Shown here: positions 48,401 through 57,002 of the stretch, piece after piece
Layout of the letters: each line of letters begins with the position of its first letter
Numbering within the stretch: position 1 is the first letter of the stretch
Source of the DNA: Spisula solida
Lineage: Eukaryota > Mollusca > Bivalvia > Venerida > Mactridae
Length of the DNA: 64,000 bases
NCBI GenBank assembly: GCA_947247005.1
Contig: OX365959.1
Location: forward strand, 36,741,097 to 36,805,096
Direction of reading: 5' to 3'
Made by a program: the position numbers and the translations under genes
The notes under the pieces: generated by a model
What the model was told of the DNA's origin: nothing
What the model saw: the letters and a program-made list of their open reading frames with translations, nothing else
Database searches by the model: none

Positions 48401-50622
48401 GGATAGGCCTAGTCTACTATATCCCCACGTAAGTATTTTTAATACAGAGGTGGGGGAAGAAGAGGCCTAGTCTACTTTATCCCCCACATGACTATAATTA
48501 ATACTGAGGTGGGGGAAGAAAAGGCCTAGTCTACTCTACTTTATCCCCCACCTGACTATAATTAAAAGTTTTAATACAGAGGTGGGGGAAGGAGATGTCT
48601 AGTCTACTTTATCCCCCACCTAAGTTTTTTTAAAACAGAGGTGGGGGAAGAAAAGGCCTAGTCTACTTTATCCCCCACCTAACTATTTTTAATACAGAGG
48701 TGGGGGAAGGATAGGCCTAGTTTACTTTATCTCCCACCTAAGTATTTTTAATACAGAGGTGGGGGAAGAAGAGGCCTAGTCTACTTTATCCCCCACCTGA
48801 CAATAATTAATACTGAGGTGGGGGAAGAAAAGGCCTAGTCTACTTTATCCCCCACCTGACTATAATTAAAAGTTTTAATACAGAGGTGGGGGAAGGAGAT
48901 GTCTAGTCTACTTTATCCCCCACCTAAGTATTTTTAAAACAGAGGTGGGGGGAGAAAAGGCCTAGTCTACTTTATCCCCCACCTAACTATTTTTAATACA
49001 GAGGTGGGGGAAGGATAGGCCTAGTTTACTTTATCTCCCACCTAAGTATTTTTAATACAGAGGTGGGGGAAGAAGAGGCCTAGTCTACTTTATCCCCCAC
49101 CTAACTATTTTTAATACAGAGGTGGGGGAAGAAGAGGCCTAGTCTACTTTATCCCCCACCTAACTATTTTAAATACAGTGGTGGGGGAAGGATGGGCCTA
49201 GTCTACTTTATCCCCCACCTAACTATTTTTAATACAGAGGTGGGGAAGGATAGGCCTAGTCTACTATATCCCCACGTAAGTATTTTTAATACAGAGGTGG
49301 GGGAAGAAGAGGCCTAGTCTACTTTATCCCCCACCTAACTATTTTAAAACAGAGGTGGGGGAAGAAAAGGCCTAGTCTACTTTATCCCCCACCTAACTAT
49401 TTTTAATACAGAGGTGGGGGAAGGATAGGCCTAGTTTACTTTATCTCCCACCTAAGTATTTTTAATACAGAGGTGGGGGAAGAAGAGGCCTAGTCTACTT
49501 TATCCCCCACCTAACTATTTTTAATACAGAGGTGGGGGAAGAAGAGGCCTAGTCTACTTTACCCCCCACCTAACTATTTTAAATACAGTGGTGTGGGAAG
49601 GATAGGCCTAGTCTACTTTATCCCCCACCTAACTATTTTTAATACAGAGGTGGGGAAGGATAGGCCTAGTCTACTATATCCCCACGAAAGTATTTTTAAT
49701 ACAGAGGTGGGGGAAGAAGAGGCCTAGTCTACTTTATCCCCCACCTAACTATTTTTAATACAGAGGTGGGGGAAGAAGAGGCCTAGTCTACTTTATCCCC
49801 CACCTAACTATTTTAAATACAGTGGTGGGGGAAGGATAGGCCTAGTCTACTTTATCCCCCACCTAACTATTTTTAATACAGAGGTGGGGAAGGATAGGCC
49901 TAGTCTACTATATCCCCACGTAAGTATTTTTAATACAGAGGTTGGGGAAGAAGAGGCCTAGTCTACTTTATCCCCCACCTGACTATAATTAATACAGAGG
50001 TTGGGGAAGAAGAGGCCTAGTCTACTTTATCCCCCACCTGACTATAATTAATACAGAGGTGGGGGAGGAAGAGGCCTAGTCTACTTTATCCCCAACCTTA
50101 CTATATTACATTCGGATGGGGGATAAATAGGCCAGTCTACTTCTGTCCCATCTTTGTATTTATTACACTCAGGTGGGGGATAAAAAAGACCTGTCTGTTT
50201 CTTCCCCCATCTCCATATTAATTATACTCAGATGGGGAATAAAAAGACCAAATTATGGCAATAATGAACTTAATTTATCGATTAAATCAATTCATTCTTT
50301 TCACTTTCTTTCACTTCAAAAACAAATTCACAGGCCATATTTACCATTATTTAAGAATTTATTAATTCACAAATGTTATTTTTGGCACATTACAAAAAAA
50401 CTAATTTTTTAGGTGGGGAAGAAAAGGCCTGGGGTGGGGGAAGAAGAGGCCTAGGGGGGATAAACTGGGCGGGGGATAAAATTGACCGTTACACCGGTAC
50501 CAGTGGTGGAAAATTATACCTTTTAGATGCAATTTCCCCCTTGTTTCTTCGACCATCTCAGCAAGCGTCCATCCCCTTGTAACAACCCGTTTGGGATCCA
50601 ACTTTTTCGGTGTACTTGGCAT
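30430..50622 (-). CDS. ODAD3: ODAD3 / CCDC151, outer dynein arm docking complex subunit (complete, 13 coding exons)
   Basis: ODAD3 is a coiled-coil protein that helps anchor outer dynein arms to ciliary doublet microtubules. Exons in transcript order: 50622-50520, 45658-45537, 41792-41715, 40544-40380, 39995-39891, 39595-39473, 36859-36737, 36293-36263, 34922-34810, 34084-33924, 32687-32525, 31757-31623, 30642-30430 (TAA at 30432-30430). Every junction has AG/GT and phases match, giving 544 residues (human about 595). Blocks that line up with vertebrate CCDC151 include ERDANAFYES, GDETVIRTAF, the Lys/Arg-rich coiled coil RKKRIKQLRELQDEVDR, and the LEAKLPPDNIRIRV segment before an acidic stretch and a basic tail (KPKKKKARKRAT). 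Start: an in-frame TGA lies two codons upstream of the ATG at 50622. A 5' UTR intron is likely, with an acceptor at about 50646. Related ODAD1/CCDC63 proteins are the main alternative, but the order of blocks fits ODAD3 better. Confidence 0.87.
30740..30912 (-). repeat. SINE-like repeat, copy 1 (ODAD3 last intron)
   Basis: Shares TCTCTAGTTG, GAAACACTGAAAAGT and a degenerate B-box region (GATTTAAACCAGGGAA) with 53470-53620, where the minus strand has a clearer GGTTCGAATCTTG. Confidence 0.5.
31251..31583 (-). mobile_element. Young 333-bp TA-flanked MITE, copy 1 (ODAD3 intron)
   Basis: The ends are CATGCCA and TGGCATG with TA on each side. It contains repeated CTCCTGCAT words. It matches the copy at 52658-52989 in the opposite orientation with only a few differences, so both are recent. 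Confidence 0.85.
33295..33661. mobile_element. CAGGGGTGTGGAATTCC element with 5-bp TSD ATGTC (ODAD3 intron)
   Basis: The left end CAGGGGTGTGGAAATTCC and right end GGAATTCCACACCCCTG are inverted. ATGTC flanks both (33290-33294, 33662-33666). CTTGCCCTTGGGCAAG-type blocks appear on both shoulders. Confidence 0.82.
34179..34327. repeat. GGTATTCAATATTGATC MITE, copy 2 (ODAD3 intron)
   Basis: GGTGGTATTCAATATTGATC at the left and GATCAATATTGAATACCATC at the right. Almost the same as 22033-22176. Confidence 0.78.
34543..34805 (-). mobile_element. Helentron-like element, family 4, copy 1, abutting an ODAD3 splice donor
   Basis: On the minus strand it starts TTTTTACGCCCCCAATC with partner GATGAGGGGGTAAA, and ends in the hairpin ATGTTTTACAAACAT followed by CTCTTGTTTT. 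Its 5' end begins within the first intron bases of the ODAD3 exon 34922-34810 (donor GTAATT then TTTACGCCCCC). A second copy is at 41331-41550. Confidence 0.75.
35049..35777. mobile_element. hAT-like element with 8-bp TSD AGTAAAAC (ODAD3 intron)
   Basis: The left end TAGGGCTGAGTATCGATC and right end CGGTACTCAGCCCTA are inverted. AGTAAAAC is at 35041-35048 and 35778-35785. A family 3 Helentron-like copy (35348-35630) is nested inside. Confidence 0.88.
35348..35630 (-). mobile_element. Helentron-like element, family 3, copy 3 (nested)
   Basis: AACAAGACTGCGTTCAATAA at the left and CTATCGATAGGGGGGCATAA at the right are the minus-strand 3' and 5' ends. Located inside the hAT-like element at 35049-35777. 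Confidence 0.8.
36002..36234. mobile_element. CAGGGGTCCTAC element, copy 4, with 6-bp TSD GCACAA
   Basis: The left end is CAGGTGTTCTACATTCCGG and the right end AAGTAGGACCCTTG. GCACAA is at 35996-36001 and 36235-36240. Confidence 0.8.
36263..36293 (-). other. ODAD3: ODAD3 31-nt microexon
   Basis: This exon is 31 nt long and encodes QRVALINDTS plus one base of the next codon. It is bounded by TTTCAG and GTAAGT. Its phase joins exons 36859-36737 and 34922-34810 without a stop. A 6-bp-TSD transposon (36002-36234) ends 28 bases from its donor-side exon edge. Confidence 0.75.
36917..37701 (-). mobile_element. Helentron-like element, family 3, copy 4, with internal tandem duplication
   Basis: Ends as in the other family 3 copies. 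The block AGGTCAAGGTGAAGGT to CAATTTGGGTTAACCA is repeated three times with a period near 170 bases, which explains the doubled length. Confidence 0.8.
37969..38472. mobile_element. hAT-like element with 8-bp TSD ATAATAAC (ODAD3 intron)
   Basis: TAGGGGTG at the left and CACCCCTA at the right. ATAATAAC flanks both (37961-37968 and 38473-38480). The interior has runs of CTATTGCAATA and CTATCGATAGT-type palindromes. Confidence 0.85.
38660..39237. repeat. AAGAAATAATGAATA inverted-repeat element, copy 1
   Basis: TTTAAGAAATAATGAATACG with AGCTGTGCTTTGTTG faces CAAAGCACAGCT with TATTCATTATTTCGATTC. It contains a TGACGTCA. A shorter relative is at 59207-59390. Confidence 0.68.
40795..40932. repeat. 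Hairpin MITE (ODAD3 intron)
   Basis: AAATTTGTTGTTTTTTGGTG with CAAGATCAATTTTATTT faces AAATAAAATTCAATCTTAC and ACCAAAATCAACAAAT. Confidence 0.65.
41331..41550 (-). mobile_element. Helentron-like element, family 4, copy 2 (5' end missing)
   Basis: AACAAGAGATGTTTGTAAAA (the 3' end in reverse) starts it, and the match to 34543-34805 stops near 41550. A separate 5'-end fragment of the same family (GACATGTACAAAGCAATATA to GGGGGGCATAATAA) is at about 42109-42162. Confidence 0.65.
41956..42110. mobile_element. ACTGGTCC repeat, copy 2, with 5-bp TSD ACATG
   Basis: The left end CAGGCCTAGACACTTAAC and right end AGTGTTAGTGTCGAGCTCTG are roughly inverted. ACATG flanks both (41951-41955 and 42111-42115). 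Confidence 0.65.
42284..45405. repeat. GGCCCCGATCTCCC MITE, copy 3, split by a 2.86-kb insertion
   Basis: The left piece is 42284-42301 (GGCCCCAATCTCCTGAAG) and the right piece 45166-45405 (CTGAAGCATCTCAAGTAG to GGGAGATCGGGGCC). Joined they restore the family consensus, with CTGAAG duplicated. Confidence 0.78.
42302..45165. mobile_element. 2.86-kb non-autonomous element with TGTCAGGAGTGTGACA motifs
   Basis: The termini are GGCTGTTCCAAAAAAAAAGG and its near inverse (CCATTTTTTTTGGAATAGCC). The flanks are CTGAAG on both sides (42296-42301, 45166-45171), and the host MITE is exactly interrupted. A semi-palindromic 16-mer, TGTCA-N6-TGACA, recurs at about 42471-42486, 42863-42878, 43029-43044, 44253-44268 and 44603-44618. 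No ORF over about 70 codons, so no transposase is encoded. The superfamily is not identified. Confidence 0.82.
45720..46145. repeat. GAA/GGA-rich purine tract (ODAD3 intron 1)
   Basis: The plus strand is largely A and G (GAAGAAG, GGAAGAAG, GGGGGGGGGAGAAGAAG) for about 400 bases. The 165-codon minus-strand frame across it is a low-complexity Leu/Pro/Ser reading and is not taken as a gene. Confidence 0.8.
46410..50501. mobile_element. 4.1-kb inverted-repeat element filled by a satellite array
   Basis: The outer ends are inverted copies: CGGTGCCGGTGTAAC at 46411-46425 and GTTACACCGGTACC at about 50488-50501. Shared CAGTTTTATCCCCCG and AGGCCTCTTCTTCCCCCACC blocks follow on both sides. The right end stops about 18 bases from the ODAD3 exon 1 donor. 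No clear target duplication and no ORF. Confidence 0.75.
46560..50170. repeat. 59-bp palindromic satellite, about 60 units, with 1,258-bp higher-order repeat
   Basis: The basic unit is 59 bases: CCCCCACCTAACTATTTTTA, then ATACAGAGGTGGGGGAAG, then a GATAGGCCTAGTCTACTTTAT-type linker. CCCCCACCT and AGGTGGGGG are inverted arms in every unit. Variants (AACTATTTTTAA, AAGTATTTTTAA, GACTATAATTAA, and a 69-base form with AAAAGTTTTAATAC) follow a fixed order that recurs: the rare GTGGTGTGGG variant at 48331 recurs at 49589, and the CACATGACTATAATT unit at 47228 recurs near 48484. Confidence 0.95.
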
Positions 50623-51129
50623 CTCTCAGACAAAGACAGGAAACCCTGAAAATGAAAATTGACTTGACTTTGTACATTTATAAAAGCTCCATGTATCCTC
50701 TTTTCCTATGGAGTATGGTTTCAGCCACTTAAGATTAACACTCTATGTTTGTTAAAAAATATTGTTGCAAGCTTGAAAAATGTTTAGAACGTTATAGTTG
50801 GTCTTTAAGCTACCCAAATTGACCAACATGTTTTGTCTGTGAAGTGTATTTGTAAAAATATAGCTATTTATATGACCCAGGGTGTGTTAGTCTTAATTTT
50901 ATAGTGTTTCCTATGGTTTCAGCCACCCAAGTTGAATGTCCAAGAAATTTTATTTTTTAAAAGATTCAAAGTGAAAAATTTGTAGGTTATTTAAATCAAC
51001 ATTTCATCTAATAATATTATACAAAATTTACTTAAAGTTTCGGAAAGAAGGATGCTGATGATGTTATGTGACATAGTCATTACAAATTTATTTTTTCAAC
51101 CTTGTTAAGTCGTTGGGTGCTTTTAAGAT

Positions 51130-51435
51130 AATTAAGCTTGCTGTCCCGCAGTGGCCGGGATTCAAGGGAAATTAGACAGCCAAATCTTAATTCCCGACAG
51201 GCCGGAATTTGATAACCTTTTTTACTCAGACGAATCAGAGTGCCGGGGAATAGACTTTGGTCTGGGAATTTCGACACCACGAAACATGATAGCGATACTT
51301 TTGTGTACACGGATGAAAAACTATGCCTCACGTTGGGAATTAAGACAGTAAGCATTGTCTCCAGGGAATTCAGACATCAAAAAATTACAAATGTCTAATT
51401 AATTTCCCCTGGGACTGGGTGCCCACCCAGTGCGG
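51130..51435. repeat. Inverted-repeat element in the divergent promoter region
   Basis: GTCCCGCAGTGGCCGGGATTC faces TGGGTGCCCACCCAGTGCGG. CCGGAATTTGATAACC-type blocks resemble the element at 54138-54412. Confidence 0.45.
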
Positions 51436-51589
51436 GCAAAATAATGACTCAATTGGGGTTACAATGTATCTCAGAGTCAGTACTGTACAATTAATCATTA
51501 CATAGCATAAATTGTTTGCAACAAATACTAGAATATTATAAACAAAATGCTTACCTTAAACAAAATTGTCAAAATAAAAACAAAAACAA

Positions 51590-51905
51590 CCCATCCCCAA
51601 TCAATAAGAAAAATCCCACGTTCTAATCTGACGTCACGACGCTCCTGTTCACGTGACGTATTCTGACGTCATGCCACGATAATTGTTTATCATGGCATTA
51701 TGAATGACATTTTAAACGATAATATCAGTTAACACTATGAATAAACAAACAAAAATGACCGAACATAAATGGTGTAGATAAATAATCTGTCAAATACACC
51801 GGTGCAACTTTTGACTTTTTGACATTCTGGCGGGAACAACTTGGGCCGCTTCTATCATTCGAAAAATGCAAATACACGCGAAGTTTGGAAGCGTCGTGTA
51901 AGGTA
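51590..51905. promoter_or_regulatory. Candidate bidirectional promoter between ODAD3 and SWI5
   Basis: The two genes point away from each other here. The stretch contains TGACGTCA at 51629-51636 and 51664-51671 (full CRE palindromes), CACGTG at 51650-51655 directly followed by a further ACGT, and TGGCGGGAA at 51828-51836 (an E2F-type word). CpG dinucleotides are locally much denser than in the flanks. That it acts on both genes is inference; no transcription start can be read directly. Confidence 0.5.
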
Positions 51906-52013
51906 TAAAAATTATTATTTAGCCGTAAAATGATGTTCTTTTTATTGTTACATGTAAGTTATTTAATATTTTATGGAATTATACATATAAGGTTGATATT
52001 AATCCTGACAAAG

Positions 52014-55000
52014 ATGCTAGTCCGAGTGGTAAGTACTGAAGTGTACTATAAATCGGACATGTACTGATGTAGAGTTTTCGGATAATGTTCAAAAACGGCA
52101 TATGTTTTGTTTCAAATTTCGGAATAAAATGATAGAATTGATACGATGGATTGAACTAGTGATCAAGTTTGAGTGTTTAAAATGAATTTGACTTATCCAC
52201 GTATTTTGGTAAGCCTTGTATAAAAAATAATTATTGTTTTAAATTCAATTTCAGGAATTTTCACTTTCAGTAAATCTGAATATGGATGCTCCTACTCAAA
52301 GAAAAGCACAGAAAAGAAAGCATAACATTCCATTTAAATCACCTGTAAGTACAGATATTGTTGCAGTTGTTAGTAGAGACATGCCTGAAGTAGCAGCTTC
52401 TTCTGCGTTCCAACTTTTACGTCCGTTTATATATCTTCAGTAGTGATGTGGTGATGAACTGCACCGTCTTCTGTAGGTTGTTGGCATCTCCCCACAGCTT
52501 GGTATAGATGGACATATCCATGGTTGAAACTTTCTGTCGTGCTACCAGATTGAATCAGAATTGCGGTATATGATGTCTGCTCCTCTGCCCTGCACTGACA
52601 CTCAGCTGTCTCTGCAAGACCCAGTCTTTTCATATGTTTCCACAGACCACAGTCATACATGCCAGATCTCCTGCATCATGCGTGAGTCTCCTGCATTTGA
52701 GACTCTACTCCTGCATGATCAGAGGCCAATTTATCAAATCTCACGCATTTCATGGACAAACTGGAATCACATTTTTTGTTTACATTATGAAAATGATGAC
52801 AAATATTAGTTTAAATTGCTACATGAAGCATGCATGGTATTGTCATCAAATTAAGATAAGTAAAAACAGCATATAAACTTCAATACTTTAAGTCTAAAGA
52901 TTCAGCAAGAAAAATCTCCTGCATTTTAATGAAATCTCCTGCATTTCCATCACCAATCTCACGCAAAGGGGTCTGCCAAACATGGCATGTATGCACAGTG
53001 TCCAAATTCTCCAATACATATATAGACTTCCTTTCTAATAATGTTGTTTTGTTGTCTGGTTAGGCCAATTATGAAATATTGTTTGTTTCCGCTTCCCATT
53101 CCTCGGCCAATCAGGGTTGGGTAGGTAGGTAGGTAAAAACCTGAAAAATATTTTTTTATTTTTGCAGAGGGTTCAAAAAATATTTTGGGAAGGGGACTTT
53201 TTGCTCAAGTAGGTAGGAAAGTGGAAACGAACAGTATTTTATTTTGGCTGTATTCTCTGTAAAAATTTCATTTGTCATGAATTTTAAATCAATTAAAAAA
53301 ATTATAGTTTCAGAAAGACAGTTGTAGTAAACTTGGACCTGAGTTACAACAGACTGATGGGGCTTTAAAGAAGAAGTTAGAAATTGCTAACAAGGAGATA
53401 AATGAACTTAAGAAACAGTAAGTTCTTCAGAGACTTTTATAGTCAAATTAAGTTGAGTCTTGTTTGTCATACAGTTAATCTCTAGTTGGATTAGAAACAC
53501 TGAAAAGTGTTAGAGAAATGACTAAATCCCGGGTCAAGATTCGAACCAGGAAATTCTTTATCTGTAGACTAGTCAAGAGTGTTACCTATTTGACTACCAT
53601 GCTTAAGGAATGCAGTGAATGTGGCTTTTTACAACAGGTGGTTCGGCACTGCAGTGTGAAACTGATGACTCACTGGGATCTGTTTACAAGCGACTGCTTA
53701 CAGGGCTTTTTTCATGAGTAGGGGATATGACCTTTTCTTTGAATTTGGGGGAAAATAACTCATAAATTTTGCAAAAGGGGAAGACAAAACTTGATGTAAA
53801 TTGGATTTTAGGTGAAAACTGCATGATTTTAAAGAATTTCCTGAGTGGAAGCCACCTGTAAACGGCCCCTGCTATAGAAGGAAAAAAGCCCTGGCTTATG
53901 ACAGGTGACCACAATCTAAGATTAAACTATATTTTAATATAAGGGTACAAATTCATAAAGCAGCTGTCACCAAAACATGTTTGGTTAATTCCTACCCTTG
54001 TGGATAAAACAGCTGGACAGGCAGATACTAATCTTAAAAGTGATTAATCAAAAGGAATGGATTGTTTTGTTAGTTCAGCTTCTCGCGAAGGCCAAGTTAG
54101 TACTACAAAATTAATATAGTTGTTATGCACCTATCAATGTTTTCCCCCAGGGGGTGGGGGGGGAGCGGCGGGCATACACGGGACTTTTGACAGAAGGCTG
54201 TTCCCGATAGGTGGGAATTTGACAGACAGAATGGTGCCGAGTCCCGGGAAATTTTAACTTTGGCCGAAATTTTGATCCCGGGGAGTATGTAAAGCATCTC
54301 CCAGTGAGGGGATTATGACAAATTGCCCTTGCTCTAAGTTGGGACTTCGAAAAGGTAAAAATGTCAAATTCCCCTGGGTCAGCCCGCCGCTCCCCCCTGG
54401 GGGAAAATTCCAGGCAATCTGGTCAACTGTCCGCCATATCTATGAGACGTGACTGAAAAATGGCATAAAAAAGCAATGAAAATAATCAACTGATTTTTAA
54501 ATCTAAATCATTAATTAAAGACTTTGTTGTACATGTACTGTATAATTAAAAATTATCGTTAGGAATTAAAATTTGCTATATTTGCGAATTTGATATTTTG
54601 CGATTTTTTTTAATCTTATACTTGCAAACTGAAACAGCAGTAACAAATCATTAGCAAAATGCAGGATAATTAGAAGATTTGCTAGGGATTAAATTTTGCT
54701 ACATTCGCGAATTTGATTTAAATTTTATACTTTCGAATTATATCGAAGATAGAGAGAAACCACCAAACACGAATAACATTTAATGTATATTCATTAGACT
54801 ACAACGTTTCGCCCAGAAGGCTTCTTCAGGTAATGATTATTATATACAATAACAATGATGACGTAACGTCATGCATAATAACGCGGTGGCGCCAAAAGAC
54901 GTTACATAGTAAATGCAGCGCAAAATACATATGAATACATATGAACAACGTTTCATATATTGGATTGTAAAGAACAACAATAATAATATATACTATACAG

Positions 55001-57002
55001 TACATGTATAACCTCTATAAAGCAACACAAAATAGGAGCTACAAAGGGTGGTCGTAATTAAGAGGTAGTTGCTCTCCAAAGGTAAGATTTGAAGGAAAAA
55101 AGGCTAGTGAAAAAATGAATGTTCATAATTATATAAAGAGGTAGTTGTTTTTTGTTTTTTTTATACTTGCGAATTGAAACAGCAGTAGTAAAAACATTAG
55201 AAAAATGCAGGATATAGTTCTTGCAGTTGTTAGAAAATTGCAAACATTTAACCTCACAAACTAAAGTCAGAATAAAGAATTCATGAAATTTAAACCTCGC
55301 AAAAATTTCTTATTTTACAATATTGTTGGACCCGTATCAATGGAATGCTTGTTGTAAACATAACATTCTCATTAGCTTTATTTACAGACAACTGATATAT
55401 TATAAACTGTTTGTTTTCAGTATAGATTATCTATAACTCAATGCATTGCCTGAACTAGATTGTTTGATTTGACATACACCTGAATACTTCAATGTATTGG
55501 CAATTGTCCAAGGCAATTTATGATCATATTCCACAGGGGCTCTACCGAGGCTCAATGTCTAATCCAGAAAATGACTTGGAAATGTATTTTGGGTGCCATT
55601 GATTTGAACTAACCCCTACACTAAAACTCAATTCAAACATAGTTCTATTGTTTTAATACTGTATATATCATGGACATGCCTATTTCTGTAATTGAATGGT
55701 CTCCCTTCCATACTTTTTATAACATTTAAAAATGTGGGATAGATGCATGGTTTGACAGCCATCTGTGTAGCAATACCACAAGACTAAGACATCACTCAAA
55801 GCTACAAATCCAAGACGAAAAATTTATTTCTTCATCGATTTCTATAGAAAAATTATATGATTTCCACTATCTATAGGATCTTTTTCAGAATAAAAACTTA
55901 CGGCTATTAGTTTTTCAAAGCGAAGCAAATTTAAATTTCTTCTTGAATTTGCAGCCTTAAGTGATGTCAAAGTCATGGATATTACTACACTGTATATGGA
56001 GTAAAGGGTTAAATGTCTGGTATTTTTAGGGGATGTGATATACAAGAATTACAGACACATATAGATAAACTACACGAGTACAATGAGATCAAGGATGTGG
56101 GACAGCTTGTTCTTGGTCGTCTTGGTGAGTAACACATTCAATATTTCTTCAACCCCAGGATGCGGTAGGACCTACCACCATCGATTGTAGAAGTCGTGTT
56201 TCTTACTGGATTTTAAAAGATAAAAGTAACTATAAATTTAAATAATATTCCTGTGTCAAGCAGTGCTGCGGGGGTATGATTCATCACTCCAGTAATAGTT
56301 CTAGTTGGTATAAACACCATGTAGTAGTATATTTCTCTTTACACCATGTGACTAGTGTCAACGGTTATGTCAAATTCAAATTTTTGTCCCAAATGCTGCT
56401 ATATTTCATACTTCAGATAAACCTAGTGATTTGAGTAAAGGTTGAAAATAAAAAATATAACCACCATTTTATAGTGCATATAAATGTCTTACACTGTGGC
56501 AATTTTAAATGTAAGCATAAATTCAATAATTATTTCATTTCAATAAAAAGTATCTGAATACAAAATGTTGCAAAAATCAGCCACCATTTGATATTAGGCT
56601 CCTCCCTCTTCCTTTTATACAAATTTCTGGGGTTTAAACATATAGTTTTCAAAACAAGGTTTTTCAGGGCAGTTATGCCTGCTACATTATATAAATAGTG
56701 AGGGAGAAAAGTTTATTTTGTGCTAGAAGTTTGGAATGGATGTCGCAAAATATGTCTGTGCTTGTTCCCTTATTATTTGTTGGACTTCAATTAAACTTCA
56801 TTCACATAGATACCAAATGTAGTTGTACATCAGGAATTTGTGGTCAGATGATTATTGCCGGAGTTATGGCCCTTTGTGGAAGACTTGCATTTTGTGTCGA
56901 AAACCCCTTCTGGTATTTCTTGTCTGATCTGTTTCAGCTAACCTTGAAGGATTGAGAACCAAAGACTTGTATGAACGATATAATCTACACCTGGATGACT
57001 GA
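52014..57002 (+). CDS. SWI5: SWI5, recombination repair protein (SWI5-SFR1 complex)
   Basis: SWI5 pairs with SFR1 and stimulates RAD51 strand exchange in homologous recombination. Coding exons: 52014-52028 (tentative), 52255-52344, 53314-53417, 56030-56124, 56938-57002 (TGA). Borders are GTAAGT-type donors and CAG/TAG acceptors, and the phases join. The C-terminal half carries the family signature: LQTHIDKLHEYNEIKDVGQ, then LVLGRL and LRTKDLYERYNLHLDD, close to vertebrate SWI5 (LHEYNDIKDVGQ, TTKELY). A coiled-coil region (KKKLEIANKEINELKKQ) precedes it. Starting at ATG 52282 gives 108 residues; starting at 52014, in frame across the intron 52029-52254, gives 122. The short form is close to the size of the conserved core. 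ODAD3 is the divergent neighbour. Confidence 0.9.
52658..52989 (+). mobile_element. Young 332-bp TA-flanked MITE, copy 2 (SWI5 intron)
   Basis: CATGCCAGATCTCCTGCATC at the left, CCAAACATGGCATG at the right, TA on both sides. Nearly identical to 31251-31583 in reverse. Confidence 0.85.
53062..53252. repeat. Relative of the GGCC..TTAAAATATT MITE
   Basis: TAGGCCAATTATGAAATATT with GTTTGTTTCCGCTTCCC, then GGTAGGTAGGTA, then AACAGTATTTTATTTTGGC. Same layout as 216-575 but shorter. Confidence 0.5.
54138..54412. repeat. GC-rich hairpin MITE (SWI5 intron)
   Basis: TTTTCCCCCAGGGG and GGAGCGGCGGGC at the left face GCCCGCCGCTCC and CCCCTGGGGGAAAA at the right. Confidence 0.7.
54740..54870 (-). repeat. 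Possible retroelement fragment with GAAGAAGCC..GGGCGAAACGTTG
   Basis: The minus strand reads CCTGAAGAAGCCTTCTGGGC then GAAACGTTGTAGT. I recall this word as frequent in animal retroelement remnants (Penelope-like or LINE-like). No reverse transcriptase frame is nearby. The assignment is weak. Confidence 0.25.

Noticed and set aside
51591..51620. ER-stress element (CCAAT-N9-CCACG) in the ODAD3/SWI5 promoter
   Set aside because: CCAAT and CCACG are both present but the spacer is clearly longer than 9, so it does not fit the element.
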